A stretch of DNA of 64,000 nt from Congzhengia sp045576635 (GCA_045576635.1 JAZNGT010000028.1:28616-92615), one strand, 5' to 3'. Numbered from the stretch's first letter, positions 51,156-60,515 are shown. The notes: generated by a model not told the origin, from the letters alone. Numbers and translations are program-made.

Positions 51156-53123
51156 ATGGACTTTAAACTGCACGCAGACTATGCGCCATGTGGCGATCAG
51201 CCCGAGGCAATTGAACAACTCGCAGAAGGTATTTTAAACGGCAACAAAGAGCAGACGCTACTCGGTGTTACGGGCTCCGGTAAAACATTTACCGTGGCAA
51301 ACGTCATTCAGAAAGTAAATAAGCCTACGTTGGTTTTGGCGCACAACAAAACCCTTGCCGCACAGCTTTGCAGTGAGTTTAAGGCGTTTTTTCCTGAAAA
51401 TGCCGTTGAATTTTTTGTATCCTATTACGATTATTATCAGCCTGAGGCTTACATTCCGCACAGTGACACCTATATTGAAAAAGATGCATCCATAAACGAT
51501 GAAATCGACAAATTACGTCACAGTGCGACTGCGGCTTTGTTTGAGCGTCGCGATGTCATTATAGTTGCAAGTGTATCCTGCATCTACGGCCTTGGTGACC
51601 CGATTGATTATAACGAACTTGTGATTTCACTTCGCCCCGGTATGATAAAAGACCGCGATAGTATCTTAAAAAAACTTGTGGAAATTCAGTACGAACGAAA
51701 CGATATCAATTTTGTACGCGGAAAGTTTCGCGTGCGCGGCGATGTGTTGGAAGTTTTTCCGGCAGAAAGCAGTGAAAGTGCCGTAAGAATCGAATTTTTC
51801 GGCGATGAAATTGACCGTATTACAGAAATCGATGTTTTAACGGGCGAAATTAAAGGCGTAAGAAATCACGTTGCAATTTATCCTGCGTCCCACTACGTTA
51901 CAACGCCCGATAAGATGGAACGTGCCATTTCTACAATTGAAGAAGAACTCAAAGAACGCATCCGATATTTTAAAGAGCACGATATGCTCTTAGAGGCACA
52001 ACGAATCGAACAAAGAACAACATACGACATCGAAATGATGCGCGAAATCGGATTTTGTCAGGGAATTGAAAACTATTCGCGGCACATAAGCGGAAGAAAA
52101 CCGGGTTCTGCGCCTTTTACGCTTTTGGATTATTTTCCGGACGACTTTTTGCTTGTGATTGACGAGTCGCACGTAACCATACCGCAGGTAAGAGCAATGT
52201 ATCACGGAGACCGTTCCAGAAAAGAGTCTCTTGTCGATTACGGTTTTCGTCTTCCGTCTGCGTTTGATAACCGACCGCTTAATTTTAAAGAGTTTGAGAA
52301 TAAAGTAAACCAGGTGCTATACGTTTCTGCAACGCCGGCAGAATATGAGCGCGAGCGTTCGTCGTGCGTCGCAGAGCAAATCATAAGACCCACAGGACTT
52401 TTAGACCCTGAGATTATTGTCCGTCCTGTAAAAGGGCAGGTAGATGACCTTGTGGGAGAGATTAAATCCGAAACCGAAAAGGGAAACCGCGTACTCGTAA
52501 CAACGCTTACCAAAAAGATGGCGGAGGATTTAACAGAGTATTTAAGGCAAATTGATATCAAGGTAAAATATCTGCATTCGGAAGTTAAGACAATAGAACG
52601 AATGGGAATTATAAAGGAGTTACGGGAAGGTTTGTTTGACGTTTTAGTCGGCATCAATCTTTTAAGAGAAGGACTTGATATTCCCGAAGTTTCACTGGTT
52701 GCCATTTTAGACGCCGATAAAGAGGGATTTTTGCGGTCTGAAACCTCGCTTATCCAGACGGTGGGACGTGCTGCACGAAACGTAGATGGCAGAGTTATTA
52801 TGTATGCAGACGATATAACAGGCTCAATGCACCGCGCAATTACGGAAACAGAAAGGCGACGTAAAAAACAAAAGGCGTATAATGAAAAACACAATATCAC
52901 GCCAAAGTCTGTGCAGAAAAACATTAGAAACGTTATATCTGCGCTCGGTGAAGTAAGAGATGATTCTGTTAAGGATATCAAAATTTCAAAAACAATGGAC
53001 ATTCATTTGCAGATTGAACTTTTAACAGAGCAAATGAAACTTGCCGCATCGGAATTGCGATTTGAAGATGCAGCATCCATCCGCGACAAAATCATAAAAT
53101 TAAATGCAAAAAAAGAGTTGTAG
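51156..53123 (+). CDS. uvrB: UvrABC excinuclease subunit B
   Basis: UvrB (655 residues) is the damage-verifying helicase-like subunit of nucleotide excision repair. Walker A is GVTGSGKT, the beta-hairpin is YYDYYQPEAYIPHSDTYIEKD, helicase motifs include DESHVTIPQ and LLREGLDIPEV and QTVGRAARN, and the C-terminal UVR domain (QIELLTEQMKLAASELRFEDAA) binds UvrC. AGGAGG sits seven bases before ATG 51156; the GTG at 51150 is too near it. uvrA and uvrC are not adjacent. Confidence 0.98.
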   Translation: MDFKLHADYAPCGDQPEAIEQLAEGILNGNKEQTLLGVTGSGKTFTVANVIQKVNKPTLVLAHNKTLAAQLCSEFKAFFPENAVEFFVSYYDYYQPEAYIPHSDTYIEKDASINDEIDKLRHSATAALFERRDVIIVASVSCIYGLGDPIDYNELVISLRPGMIKDRDSILKKLVEIQYERNDINFVRGKFRVRGDVLEVFPAESSESAVRIEFFGDEIDRITEIDVLTGEIKGVRNHVAIYPASHYVTTPDKMERAISTIEEELKERIRYFKEHDMLLEAQRIEQRTTYDIEMMREIGFCQGIENYSRHISGRKPGSAPFTLLDYFPDDFLLVIDESHVTIPQVRAMYHGDRSRKESLVDYGFRLPSAFDNRPLNFKEFENKVNQVLYVSATPAEYERERSSCVAEQIIRPTGLLDPEIIVRPVKGQVDDLVGEIKSETEKGNRVLVTTLTKKMAEDLTEYLRQIDIKVKYLHSEVKTIERMGIIKELREGLFDVLVGINLLREGLDIPEVSLVAILDADKEGFLRSETSLIQTVGRAARNVDGRVIMYADDITGSMHRAITETERRRKKQKAYNEKHNITPKSVQKNIRNVISALGEVRDDSVKDIKISKTMDIHLQIELLTEQMKLAASELRFEDAASIRDKIIKLNAKKEL

Positions 53124-53140
53124 CACGCTACAACTCTTTT
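53111..53140. terminator. Bidirectional terminator containing the uvrB stop and touching the fabG stop
   Basis: Perfect palindrome with arm AAAAGAGTTGTAGC and a 2-base centre. The uvrB TAG (53121-53123) lies in one arm and the fabG TAA begins at the last base of the other. Confidence 0.9.
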
Positions 53141-53877
53141 TAAATTACAAATCCGCCATTGGGACTTATGATCTGACCTGTAGTAAAAGGAGAGAGGGTG
53201 TCGGATGCTAAAAAATAAATGGTTTTTGCCACATCTTCTTTTGATCCGATTGTTCCAAGCGGCGTTTCTTCTTTTAAGGCATCTAAATCTTCCGCGCTTA
53301 ACCTTTTATTCATATCCGTATCAATTACACCGGGGGCAACGCAGTTTACGCGGATGCCTGAGGGTGCAAGTTCTTTCGCAAGAGCCTTTGTAGCACCAAT
53401 AATTGCCGCCTTGGCTGCGGAGTAGTGCACCTCGCAGGACGCACCGCAAATTCCCCAGATAGAAGATATGTTTACAATCGAGCCTTTTTTTCTTCCTATC
53501 ATTTGTGGCAAAACTGCCGAAATGGTATGGAACATTCCGCCAACATTTACAGAAAATAAATGGTTCCATTCCTCTTCTGTAATGTCTGCAAAAAGTCCTT
53601 CCAATGAAATACCTGCGTTATTTATGAGTACATCAATTCCGCCAAAGGTTTTTGTCATTGTATCAATCATAGTTTCGACATCTTCTTTTTTGGATACGTC
53701 GCACTGTAAAAGCAAACCTTTTTGCCCAAAAGACTCTACGGTCTTTAAAACTTCTTCTGCTTTTTCTTTATTTAAATGATAGTTAATACCGACGTTGTAT
53801 CCGTTTTGGGCGAAATAAATTGCGGTCGCTGCACCAATTCCGCGGGATGCGCCAGTAATTAAAACTGTTTTTGTCAT
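53140..53877 (-). CDS. fabG: 3-oxoacyl-ACP reductase-like SDR
   Basis: The 245-residue short-chain dehydrogenase has the NADP site TGASRGIG (8-15), NNAG, and the catalytic Ser and Tyr-x3-Lys in NISSIWGICGASCEVHYSAAK; the C-terminus ends TTGQIISPNGGFVI as in FabG. It reduces a 3-oxoacyl or other keto group. No other fatty-acid genes are nearby, so fabG is the best match but a different ketone substrate is possible. AGGAG precedes ATG 53877. It has its own promoter. Confidence 0.85.
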   Translation of the reverse strand: MTKTVLITGASRGIGAATAIYFAQNGYNVGINYHLNKEKAEEVLKTVESFGQKGLLLQCDVSKKEDVETMIDTMTKTFGGIDVLINNAGISLEGLFADITEEEWNHLFSVNVGGMFHTISAVLPQMIGRKKGSIVNISSIWGICGASCEVHYSAAKAAIIGATKALAKELAPSGIRVNCVAPGVIDTDMNKRLSAEDLDALKEETPLGTIGSKEDVAKTIYFLASDTLSPFTTGQIISPNGGFVI

Positions 53878-53909
53878 ATTGTACTCCTGTCAAAACTTTT
53901 GTTTTATTC

Positions 53910-53938
53910 ATTATATCAAATCTGAACAAGAAATTCAA
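53910..53938 (-). promoter_or_regulatory. Sigma-A promoter for fabG
   Basis: Minus strand TTGAAT (53938-53933), 17-base spacer, TATAAT (53915-53910) with extended TGA. It overlaps the last codons of yqfD. Confidence 0.78.
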
Positions 53939-55167
53939 GAGACCTTCCGATTTTCAAAAAGGATTCTCTCTTCTTCTAAAATTTCGCCTTTTACCTTTAC
54001 TGCTATATCTTCTATGTATTCTGCACGTACAGTAACTTCAACTGTCATTTCGTCGGGCTTTGTGTAACTGTCTTCGACCGAAACCAAAACAGAATCAGAA
54101 ACCGTTTCGTCGTCAATTTGTTTTTTTAAAATGGATGCACCTTTCATTGCTACGCTTTCGTCGGTGTTTTTTTCTTCTGTTAAGTTAAGTTCATAAAATG
54201 TGTCAGTAAAAAGCGAGATGCCCAGATAGTTTTGGAACAAAGAGAGTTCGTATTTTTTTTCGGTTTTTTCAAAGTTTTCGTATGGCGAAGTTCCGTTATG
54301 AAACAGTGGGATTTTAAGCCCGAACAATTTTAACGTAGAAAGCGTTCTCTTTTTGCCTGTTCTGTTTTTAATTATAGATATTGTCGGAAAGCGTTCTGTT
54401 TTTTGATACCAAACGCGCGCATACACCTCGGCGTCTGCCTGCTCATAACGGATTTCGGGTTTTAATGATGCAGGAATTTTTCCCGTGATCAACACTGTGT
54501 CTTTTAAAACAGTATCGCCGACAGAAACCACGGGAATACCGTTTCTTACGACCATCGAATCGATGACGGCATCTTTTTGTGCGACAACATTACAATAGTC
54601 ATTGGGGTTAAAAATTTCAGGTGTCGGAATCCGCTCTCTTACATCTACAATAATTTTTGACCCGTCTTTGTTTATCCATAGCCAAGAGAGAGAGGGTAGT
54701 TTAATAATTACGCTGTTTTTTATAGCGGTCTGGTCTATTTTTGCTTTTGGAATGCCAATTTTCAGTCCTTCTTCATAAAGTGCCTGTAAAATATCTGCGG
54801 ATTTAACCGTTTCGTTTCCGCGTATTTCGATTTCCCATACAAACTGATTAATTATAATCATAAACAGAATCAAAAGAAACACACTGGAAAGCAAAATTTT
54901 TCGTTTTTTGTACCTTTTCAAAAAAAATGGAAAACCGTGTTTTGTATTGATTTTTACAGTAACGCCCGTGTTATAGGCGATTTTAATGAGCTTTTTAAAA
55001 CCGCGTACCGAAATTTTACACCGAATTGTTTTTGCGGAAATCCGTGTAATATCCCAAAGCAATATATTTTGCGCAGCACATACGTTTATAAAACGCTCTG
55101 TAAAGTTTCCCGTTACTGTGATTACTAGAAATCCTTTTAAATAAGCCAACACTTTCGGGACAAACAT
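53935..55167 (-). CDS. yqfD: Sporulation protein YqfD
   Basis: YqfD (410 residues) is a membrane protein made in the mother cell and found only in endospore formers. N-terminal GYVTIxVxG-type region (LKGFLVITVTGNFTERFINVC), a single helix (about 92-112) and a large extra-cytoplasmic part with FVWEIEIRGN, GIPKAKID and IVDVRERIPTP. GGAGG precedes ATG 55167. It follows yqfC by nine bases. In other genomes phoH and ybeY come next; here fabG and uvrB stand instead. Confidence 0.93.
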   Translation of the reverse strand: MFVPKVLAYLKGFLVITVTGNFTERFINVCAAQNILLWDITRISAKTIRCKISVRGFKKLIKIAYNTGVTVKINTKHGFPFFLKRYKKRKILLSSVFLLILFMIIINQFVWEIEIRGNETVKSADILQALYEEGLKIGIPKAKIDQTAIKNSVIIKLPSLSWLWINKDGSKIIVDVRERIPTPEIFNPNDYCNVVAQKDAVIDSMVVRNGIPVVSVGDTVLKDTVLITGKIPASLKPEIRYEQADAEVYARVWYQKTERFPTISIIKNRTGKKRTLSTLKLFGLKIPLFHNGTSPYENFEKTEKKYELSLFQNYLGISLFTDTFYELNLTEEKNTDESVAMKGASILKKQIDDETVSDSVLVSVEDSYTKPDEMTVEVTVRAEYIEDIAVKVKGEILEEERILFENRKVS

Positions 55168-55176
55168 AAAGACCTC

Positions 55177-55464
55177 CTACTGAAACAAAATGGATGTAAT
55201 TGTTCCTTTGATACTAATTTCATCGTCTGTGATTACGGTAATTTCAAGTTTTTCTCCTAAGATTTCCAAAAATTTTTCCTTTAAGGCAAGTTTTATGTTT
55301 GTTTCTTCGTATTCGAGAATGGTTTTGTAGTTTTCGATTCTCATTTCGCGGTTATCATATAAAGTCATTCTTGGAATATCAAACACAACATCTTCCGGAA
55401 TATTTAAACTGTTAACTATTTTTTTTGAGACAGATTCTTTTTTTCGCTTTCTTTTCACTTTCAT
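55177..55464 (-). CDS. yqfC: Sporulation protein YqfC (YabP family)
   Basis: YqfC (95 residues) has the YabP/YqfC pattern: basic N-terminus, then IPEDVVFDIPRMTLYDNREMRIENYKTI and the end DDEISIKGTITSILF. It is a sigma-E-dependent sporulation gene in Bacillus, of unknown molecular function. GAGGTGA lies about eight bases before ATG 55464. It is divergent from ylbJ across 61 bases. Confidence 0.92.
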   Translation of the reverse strand: MKVKRKRKKESVSKKIVNSLNIPEDVVFDIPRMTLYDNREMRIENYKTILEYEETNIKLALKEKFLEILGEKLEITVITDDEISIKGTITSILFQ

Positions 55465-55470
55465 ATCGTA

Positions 55471-55521
55471 TCACCTCATGTAATACTTATGCCTTAAGAA
55501 TCATAATCATTACAGAGGTGA
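55471..55521. promoter_or_regulatory. Mirror-symmetric yqfC/ylbJ intergenic region
   Basis: TCACCTCATGTAAT (55471-55484) and ATTACAGAGGTGA (55509-55521) are near-perfect inverted repeats with one base of length difference. They place an AGGTGA ribosome binding site and an ATTACA block before both divergent genes. Between them are weak sigma-E-like -10 boxes on each strand: CATAAGTA on the minus strand and CATAATCA on the plus strand, with poor -35 boxes. Confidence 0.5.
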
Positions 55522-55525
55522 GAAC

Positions 55526-56587
55526 ATGAAGATAAAACGGTATACGCTTTATATCCTATCGGGCGTGTTGCTTATTGTTATGATACTTTACGCAAAAGAC
55601 ACGATACTTGCAGCAAAAAGCGCGCTGGAACTTTGTATTGTAACAGTGATTCCGACGCTCTTTCCTTTTTTTGTACTTTCGTCTTTTATGGTAAATACGG
55701 GGTTTGTAAACTGCATTGGTCTTTTTCTTTCGCCGGTTGCAAAACGGGTATTTAAGATAAGCGGAAGTGGAGCAGTAGCGTTTTTCATGGGTGTTTTATG
55801 CGGATATCCTACCGGCGCCAAAATGGTTACGTCGCTTTACGAAAAAAAAGCAATTTCCCAAAATGAAGCATATCGTCTTTTGCCGTTTTGTAACAATGCA
55901 GGTCCGCTTTTTGTAATCGGTGCAGTCGGAACAGGATTTTTACAAAGCACAGAACTCGGTGTAATGCTTTATGTTGTCCATGTATTATCAGGTGTGTTAA
56001 CCGGCATTGTTTGTTCGTTTTTTGCAAAAAGCACAATTGAGACGCGACCAAAACCGGTTTTAGCGATTCGAGCAGGAAGGGCGTTTTCAGACGCAGTAAA
56101 AGAGAGCGTCATAACAATGCTTACTGTGTGCGGTTTTATTGTATGCTTTTCCGTTTTGCGGAGTATCATTCTTCCGTTGCTTTTTTTACTTTTCGGGAAA
56201 GGGGCTTTAACCTACACGCTGGCAGGTTTGCTCGAAGTTACATTTGGTGCATTTGAAATCTGTCAGTTCTCTTTACCAATTCGGGATGTATTAATTATAC
56301 TTTCGGCTCTTATCGGGTTTGGAGGCGTCTGTGTGGTCTTTCAGGTAAACGGTATCATATCAGAATCAGGGCTTTCAATCAAAACATATTTACCGGGTAA
56401 ACTTTTACAAATGGTCCTTTCGGTTTTTCTTATGTGGCTTTTTTCTAACGAGATGCAAGAGCAGACGGTTTTTTTAAATGCTGGCTCTCTAACAAAAAAA
56501 TACATACCTGTTTTGCCTTATATTTTGTTTTCTGTAATTTTTCTATATGCTTACCTCTGGACAGCCAAAAAAAATGAAAAATTTTAA
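55526..56587 (+). CDS. ylbJ: Sporulation integral membrane protein YlbJ
   Basis: The 353-residue membrane protein has about eight helices and two nucleoside-recognition (Gate) motifs: VIPTLFPFFVLSSFM with GVLCGYPTGAK and CNNAGPLFVIGAVG. YlbJ is a sigma-E mother-cell protein needed for spore maturation in Bacillus. GAGGTGA is five bases before ATG 55526. It has no co-directional neighbour and is divergent from yqfC. Confidence 0.93.
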   Translation: MKIKRYTLYILSGVLLIVMILYAKDTILAAKSALELCIVTVIPTLFPFFVLSSFMVNTGFVNCIGLFLSPVAKRVFKISGSGAVAFFMGVLCGYPTGAKMVTSLYEKKAISQNEAYRLLPFCNNAGPLFVIGAVGTGFLQSTELGVMLYVVHVLSGVLTGIVCSFFAKSTIETRPKPVLAIRAGRAFSDAVKESVITMLTVCGFIVCFSVLRSIILPLLFLLFGKGALTYTLAGLLEVTFGAFEICQFSLPIRDVLIILSALIGFGGVCVVFQVNGIISESGLSIKTYLPGKLLQMVLSVFLMWLFSNEMQEQTVFLNAGSLTKKYIPVLPYILFSVIFLYAYLWTAKKNEKF

Positions 56588-56707
56588 GAATTTTTTTGAA
56601 CCCGAAAAAACGCTCTGTTATCATGTTTGTGAAGAATTTAACATAGTAAAATCGTCTAAAAAATGCAAAAATAGTGTCAATTTTTATACAATATTGCAAA
56701 AATATAA

Positions 56708-56736
56708 TTGACTTTTGGTTAAAAATATGGTAATAT
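56708..56736 (+). promoter_or_regulatory. Sigma-A promoter for the sugar ABC operon
   Basis: TTGACT (56708-56713), 17-base spacer, TAATAT (56731-56736) with extended TGG, 72 bases before the GTG start. No clear catabolite-repression site was found nearby. Confidence 0.78.
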
Positions 56737-56807
56737 TTAATAGAATCAATTGTACTGCGTAAAGACAGAAAAAAACAAGTAAAATGCACGGAAAAGGAGG
56801 AGAAAAA

Positions 56808-58307
56808 GTGAGCAAAACGATTCTTGAGATGAAAGCGATTGACAAACGATTTTCAGGAGTCAACGCCCTTAAATCTGTTAACTTTGAGTTAAGAGAAGGC
56901 GAAGTACATGCGCTGATGGGCGAAAACGGCGCCGGAAAATCTACGCTTATGAAAGTTTTGAGCGGTATTTATAAACGCGACGGTGGTGAAGTGACACTGT
57001 TCGGCGAAAAGGTAAACTTCAATAATATTAAAGAATCACAAGATGCCGGTATCGGTATGATTCATCAGGAACTGAATATGATGAACCATCTTACGGTTGC
57101 TCAAAATATCTATATTGGTCGCGAGCCAATAAAAAACGGTATCTATATTGATGACCATAAAATGGAGGAAGATGCAAAAAAACTGTTTGATAGAATTGGT
57201 GTAAAAATCAATCCCTCAGCAGTTTTGGGTACTTTAACCGTCGGCAAGCAGCAGATGGTTGAAATTGCAAAGGCAATTTCAAGAGACTCTAAAATCTTGA
57301 TTTTAGACGAACCGACTGCGGCGCTGACACAGCCCGAGGTTGAAGAATTGTTCAAAATTATGAACGATTTAAAGAAAAAGGGCATCGGTATGATCTACAT
57401 ATCGCATCGTATGGATGAAATTAACAGAATTTCAGACCGCATTACCGTAATGCGCGATGGTGAATATGTAGGAACATTGATGACAAAGGATACCACAAAA
57501 GATGAAATCGTAAAAATGATGGTAGGCCGTGTCATTTACGGTGATAAGAAAGAACAAAGTAATGTTCCGCAAGATGCGGAAATCGTTCTCGAAGTAAAAC
57601 ACTTAAATCGCGGAAAAGACATCAAAGACGTAAGCTTTAACCTTAAAAAAGGCGAAATTCTTGGTTTTTCAGGTCTTATGGGTGCCGGCAGAACGGAAGT
57701 GGCAAGAGCCATTTACGGTGCAGACGGTTTTGACAGTGGTGAGATTTTCATAAACGGCGAAAAGGTTGATATTAAGTCACCTGAAGTTGCTGTTAAAAAA
57801 GGCATTTGTTATTTATCCGAGGATAGAAAGCGTTACGGACTATTGCTTGATAAGTCTGTTTCTGAAAACTCTGTTTTAAGTAACCTTGATGACTACATCA
57901 AGGGCGGCTGGATTAACGATGCAAAAATCGAAAAAGCCGCAGAAACAGAAAATGCCAAACTGAAAACAAAAACACCTTCCATGAAACAGATTTTAAGAAA
58001 TCTTTCCGGTGGTAATCAGCAAAAAGTTATCATCGCAAGGTGGCTTCTTAAAAACTCTGACATCTTCATTTTTGACGAACCGACGCGCGGTATCGATATT
58101 GGTGCAAAGAGTGAAATGTATACACTTATGGAAGAACTTGCAAGTCAGGGTAAATCTGTCATTATGATTTCTTCTGAACTTGCAGAAATTCAGAGATTAA
58201 GTGACAGGGTTATCGTAATGTGCGAAGGACGCATCACCGGAGAAGTTGACATTAAAGACGCGACGCAGGAAAAAATAATGGCTTTGGCTACAATGAGAGA
58301 GGAATGA
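56808..58307 (+). CDS. mglA: Sugar ABC transporter ATPase (MglA/RbsA type, two ABC domains)
   Basis: The 499-residue protein has two tandem ATPase domains. The first has GENGAGKST, LTVGKQQMVEIAKA and LILDEPTAAL; the second has a degenerate Walker A (GLMGAGRTE), NLSGGNQQKVIIARWL and FDEPTRGIDIGAKSE. This is the CUT2 group that imports galactose, ribose or xylose-like sugars. Start is GTG 56808, six bases after AAGGAGGAG; an in-frame ATG at 56784 precedes that site. Confidence 0.95.
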   Translation: MSKTILEMKAIDKRFSGVNALKSVNFELREGEVHALMGENGAGKSTLMKVLSGIYKRDGGEVTLFGEKVNFNNIKESQDAGIGMIHQELNMMNHLTVAQNIYIGREPIKNGIYIDDHKMEEDAKKLFDRIGVKINPSAVLGTLTVGKQQMVEIAKAISRDSKILILDEPTAALTQPEVEELFKIMNDLKKKGIGMIYISHRMDEINRISDRITVMRDGEYVGTLMTKDTTKDEIVKMMVGRVIYGDKKEQSNVPQDAEIVLEVKHLNRGKDIKDVSFNLKKGEILGFSGLMGAGRTEVARAIYGADGFDSGEIFINGEKVDIKSPEVAVKKGICYLSEDRKRYGLLLDKSVSENSVLSNLDDYIKGGWINDAKIEKAAETENAKLKTKTPSMKQILRNLSGGNQQKVIIARWLLKNSDIFIFDEPTRGIDIGAKSEMYTLMEELASQGKSVIMISSELAEIQRLSDRVIVMCEGRITGEVDIKDATQEKIMALATMREE

Positions 58308-58311
58308 GAAA

Positions 58312-59370
58312 ATGAAAAAGATAGATGGAGAAAAGAAACCCAATGTTTTAGCATCAATCGCTAAAAAAGGTATGCAGAACATGATTATTATTGCAGCGCT
58401 TGCAGTTTTGGTACTTATCTTCTGGGCGCTCAATCCTAACTTCTTAAATAAGTTCAACATCGTAAGTATGGCACAGTCATTGGCACCGTATGCGATTATG
58501 GGTCTTGGCGTAACATTTGTTATCGCAACTGGCGGTATCGACCTTTCCATCGGTACAACCTGTATTGCATCTGCAATTATTGCAGGTAAACTCTATATGG
58601 GCGGAATGCCCTTGGGCTTTACTATCCCTGTAATGATTGCAATCGGTGCACTCATCGGATTTATCAACGGTATTTTGGTTGCAAAACTTAAAATTCCCGC
58701 ATTTATCGCAACACTCGGCACGATGATGTTTGGCAGAGGCTTGGCTGCGATTATCGTTTCCATTCCCAATGTATTCTATCCCAACGGAACATGGTTTAAC
58801 AGAGTGTTCTCAAACTACAACGGCGTTCCTGTTGGCCTTTTCTGGGTAATTCTGTTTGCGCTTATCTGCATGTATTTAATGTACAAATGTAAGATTGGCC
58901 GTTACATTCTTTCTATTGGTAGTAACGAAGAAGCAACCAGACTTTCCGGTATCAACACCGATAAGTACAAAATCATTGCATACACAATCGCAGGTATTTC
59001 AACAGGTATCGCGGCTATCTTCTGGGCAGCATCCTTTGCGACAGTTGCAACCGCAACCGGTAACGGTATGGAACTTGATGCAATCGCAGGTGTATATATA
59101 GGCGGTACATCAGCAAACGGCGGTACAGCATCTATCGCAGGTTCTGTAATCGGTGCAATTATGCTTGTTGTTATAAGAAGTGGTCTTAACTTCGTGCTTG
59201 CAAGATTTAACTTAAACGTTAACTCCACATACGTAACATACGTATTAACCGGTATTATCGTTGTAGTTGCAGTACTTATGGACGTTATCAAAAATAAGAA
59301 CGCAACAAAAGTAAAGGTTGAAAAACCCAAAAAAGAGAAGAAAGAAAAAACCCAGGCAATTTCGCAATAA
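58312..59370 (+). CDS. mglC: Sugar ABC transporter permease (MglC/RbsC type)
   Basis: The 352-residue permease has about ten helices and the CUT2 motifs GLGVTFVIATGGIDLSIG and SIGSNEEATRLSGI (the ATPase-contact loop). GAGGAATGA supplies the ribosome binding site at the end of the ATPase gene, 4 bases upstream of it. The basic Lys-rich tail (KPKKEKKEKTQ) is a species feature. It is part of an importer with the genes before and after it. Confidence 0.95.
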   Translation: MKKIDGEKKPNVLASIAKKGMQNMIIIAALAVLVLIFWALNPNFLNKFNIVSMAQSLAPYAIMGLGVTFVIATGGIDLSIGTTCIASAIIAGKLYMGGMPLGFTIPVMIAIGALIGFINGILVAKLKIPAFIATLGTMMFGRGLAAIIVSIPNVFYPNGTWFNRVFSNYNGVPVGLFWVILFALICMYLMYKCKIGRYILSIGSNEEATRLSGINTDKYKIIAYTIAGISTGIAAIFWAASFATVATATGNGMELDAIAGVYIGGTSANGGTASIAGSVIGAIMLVVIRSGLNFVLARFNLNVNSTYVTYVLTGIIVVVAVLMDVIKNKNATKVKVEKPKKEKKEKTQAISQ

Positions 59371-59374
59371 TGAA

Positions 59375-59390
59375 AATGCATTTATGCATT
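59375..59390 (+). repeat. Small hairpin between permease and binding-protein genes
   Basis: AATGCAT (59375-59381) and ATGCATT (59384-59390) form a tight stem right before the binding-protein ribosome binding site. It may guard the 5' end of a processed binding-protein mRNA. Confidence 0.4.
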
Positions 59391-59414
59391 CAATAAAAAA
59401 GGAGGAGAATATCT

Positions 59415-60452
59415 ATGAAAAAGTTAATCGCATTGTTAACCGTATTCGTGTTAGCAGCAGCAATGCTCGTTGGTTGTGGTAACGGCGACGTTGCAGAAAC
59501 AAAAGGCACAATCGCAGTTGTGGCAAAGGGTGAATCTCACGCATTCTGGCAGTCTGTTAAAGCAGGCGCAGAAGCAGCAGGTGCAAAATATGGCTACAAC
59601 ATCACATTCAGAGGACCTGCTTCTGAATCCGCAAAAGACCTTCCGTCTCAGATGGAAATGGTTCAGACCGCTCTTTCGTCCGGTGCATCCGCGTTGGTAT
59701 TGGGAACAATCGGTGAAGGCTTTGTTGATATGTTATCACAGGCTTATGATGCTAAAATCCCCGTTGTTCAGTTCGACAGTGGTATCTGGGCAAAAGATAT
59801 TGAAGCGTTAAACGCAGCAGGTAAAAACCCCATTATTTCTTCTGTTGCTACAAGCAACTATTTAGCAGCACAGATCGATGCTGAAAAATTCTATGATGTA
59901 TTAAAAGAAGAAATTGCAGCAGCAGACAAATACGTTGTTGGTGTAATTCAGCACGACGAAACACAGACAGGTATCGACAGAGCAGCAGGCTTTATTGACA
60001 AATTTAAAGAATTAGCAGATGCAGACGCTGCTACAAAAGGCAAATACACAATTGAGCACGAAGTAAAACCCGGCGATGCTGACAATGCTTACAAAGCAGC
60101 ACTCGAAGCACTCGCTGAAAAAGGTGCAAATGCTATCTTTATGACAAACGAAGGTGTTGTAAAACAGGTTTACGATGCAATCGCAGCAGCAGGTGCTAAA
60201 TACGATGCAATCAAATTCTGTGGTTACGATGCTGGTACAAAACAGATTGAATGGATGAAAAAGACAGAAGGCCCGAAACTCGTAGGCGCTGTTGCACAGG
60301 ATTCCTTCCAGATTGGTTATCAGGCTGTTGAACAGGCAGTTTTCGCACTCGAAGGCAAAGAAGTATCTGAAAAAGTTGATATTTCCGGTGCATGGTGGAA
60401 TGTTGAAAACGTTGACCAGATGATTAAAGACAACTTAGTTTACGAAGGCTAA
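59415..60452 (+). CDS. mglB: Sugar ABC transporter substrate-binding lipoprotein (MglB/RbsB-like)
   Basis: The 345-residue lipoprotein has its lipid-anchor Cys21 (MLVGC) and a periplasmic-binding protein type I fold: IAVVAKGESHAFWQSVKAGAEAAG, ALVLGTIGEG, VGVIQHDETQTGIDRAAGF and GAVAQDSFQIGYQAVEQAV. It captures a sugar for the importer. It is last in the operon (ATPase-permease-binding protein), unlike the usual mglBAC order, and has a separate strong AAAGGAGGAG site. The Ala/Gly-rich, high-usage codons suggest strong expression. Confidence 0.94.
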   Translation: MKKLIALLTVFVLAAAMLVGCGNGDVAETKGTIAVVAKGESHAFWQSVKAGAEAAGAKYGYNITFRGPASESAKDLPSQMEMVQTALSSGASALVLGTIGEGFVDMLSQAYDAKIPVVQFDSGIWAKDIEALNAAGKNPIISSVATSNYLAAQIDAEKFYDVLKEEIAAADKYVVGVIQHDETQTGIDRAAGFIDKFKELADADAATKGKYTIEHEVKPGDADNAYKAALEALAEKGANAIFMTNEGVVKQVYDAIAAAGAKYDAIKFCGYDAGTKQIEWMKKTEGPKLVGAVAQDSFQIGYQAVEQAVFALEGKEVSEKVDISGAWWNVENVDQMIKDNLVYEG

Positions 60453-60459
60453 AATTTTT

Positions 60460-60493
60460 AAAAGAGCCGTGGCAAATGCTACGGCTCTTTTTT
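60460..60493 (+). terminator. Terminator after the sugar ABC operon
   Basis: AAAAGAGCCGTGGC pairs with GCTACGGCTCTTTT (one G-T pair) around four bases, then T-run. Confidence 0.92.
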
Positions 60494-60515
60494 TATATAA
60501 TTACACGAAACATAT

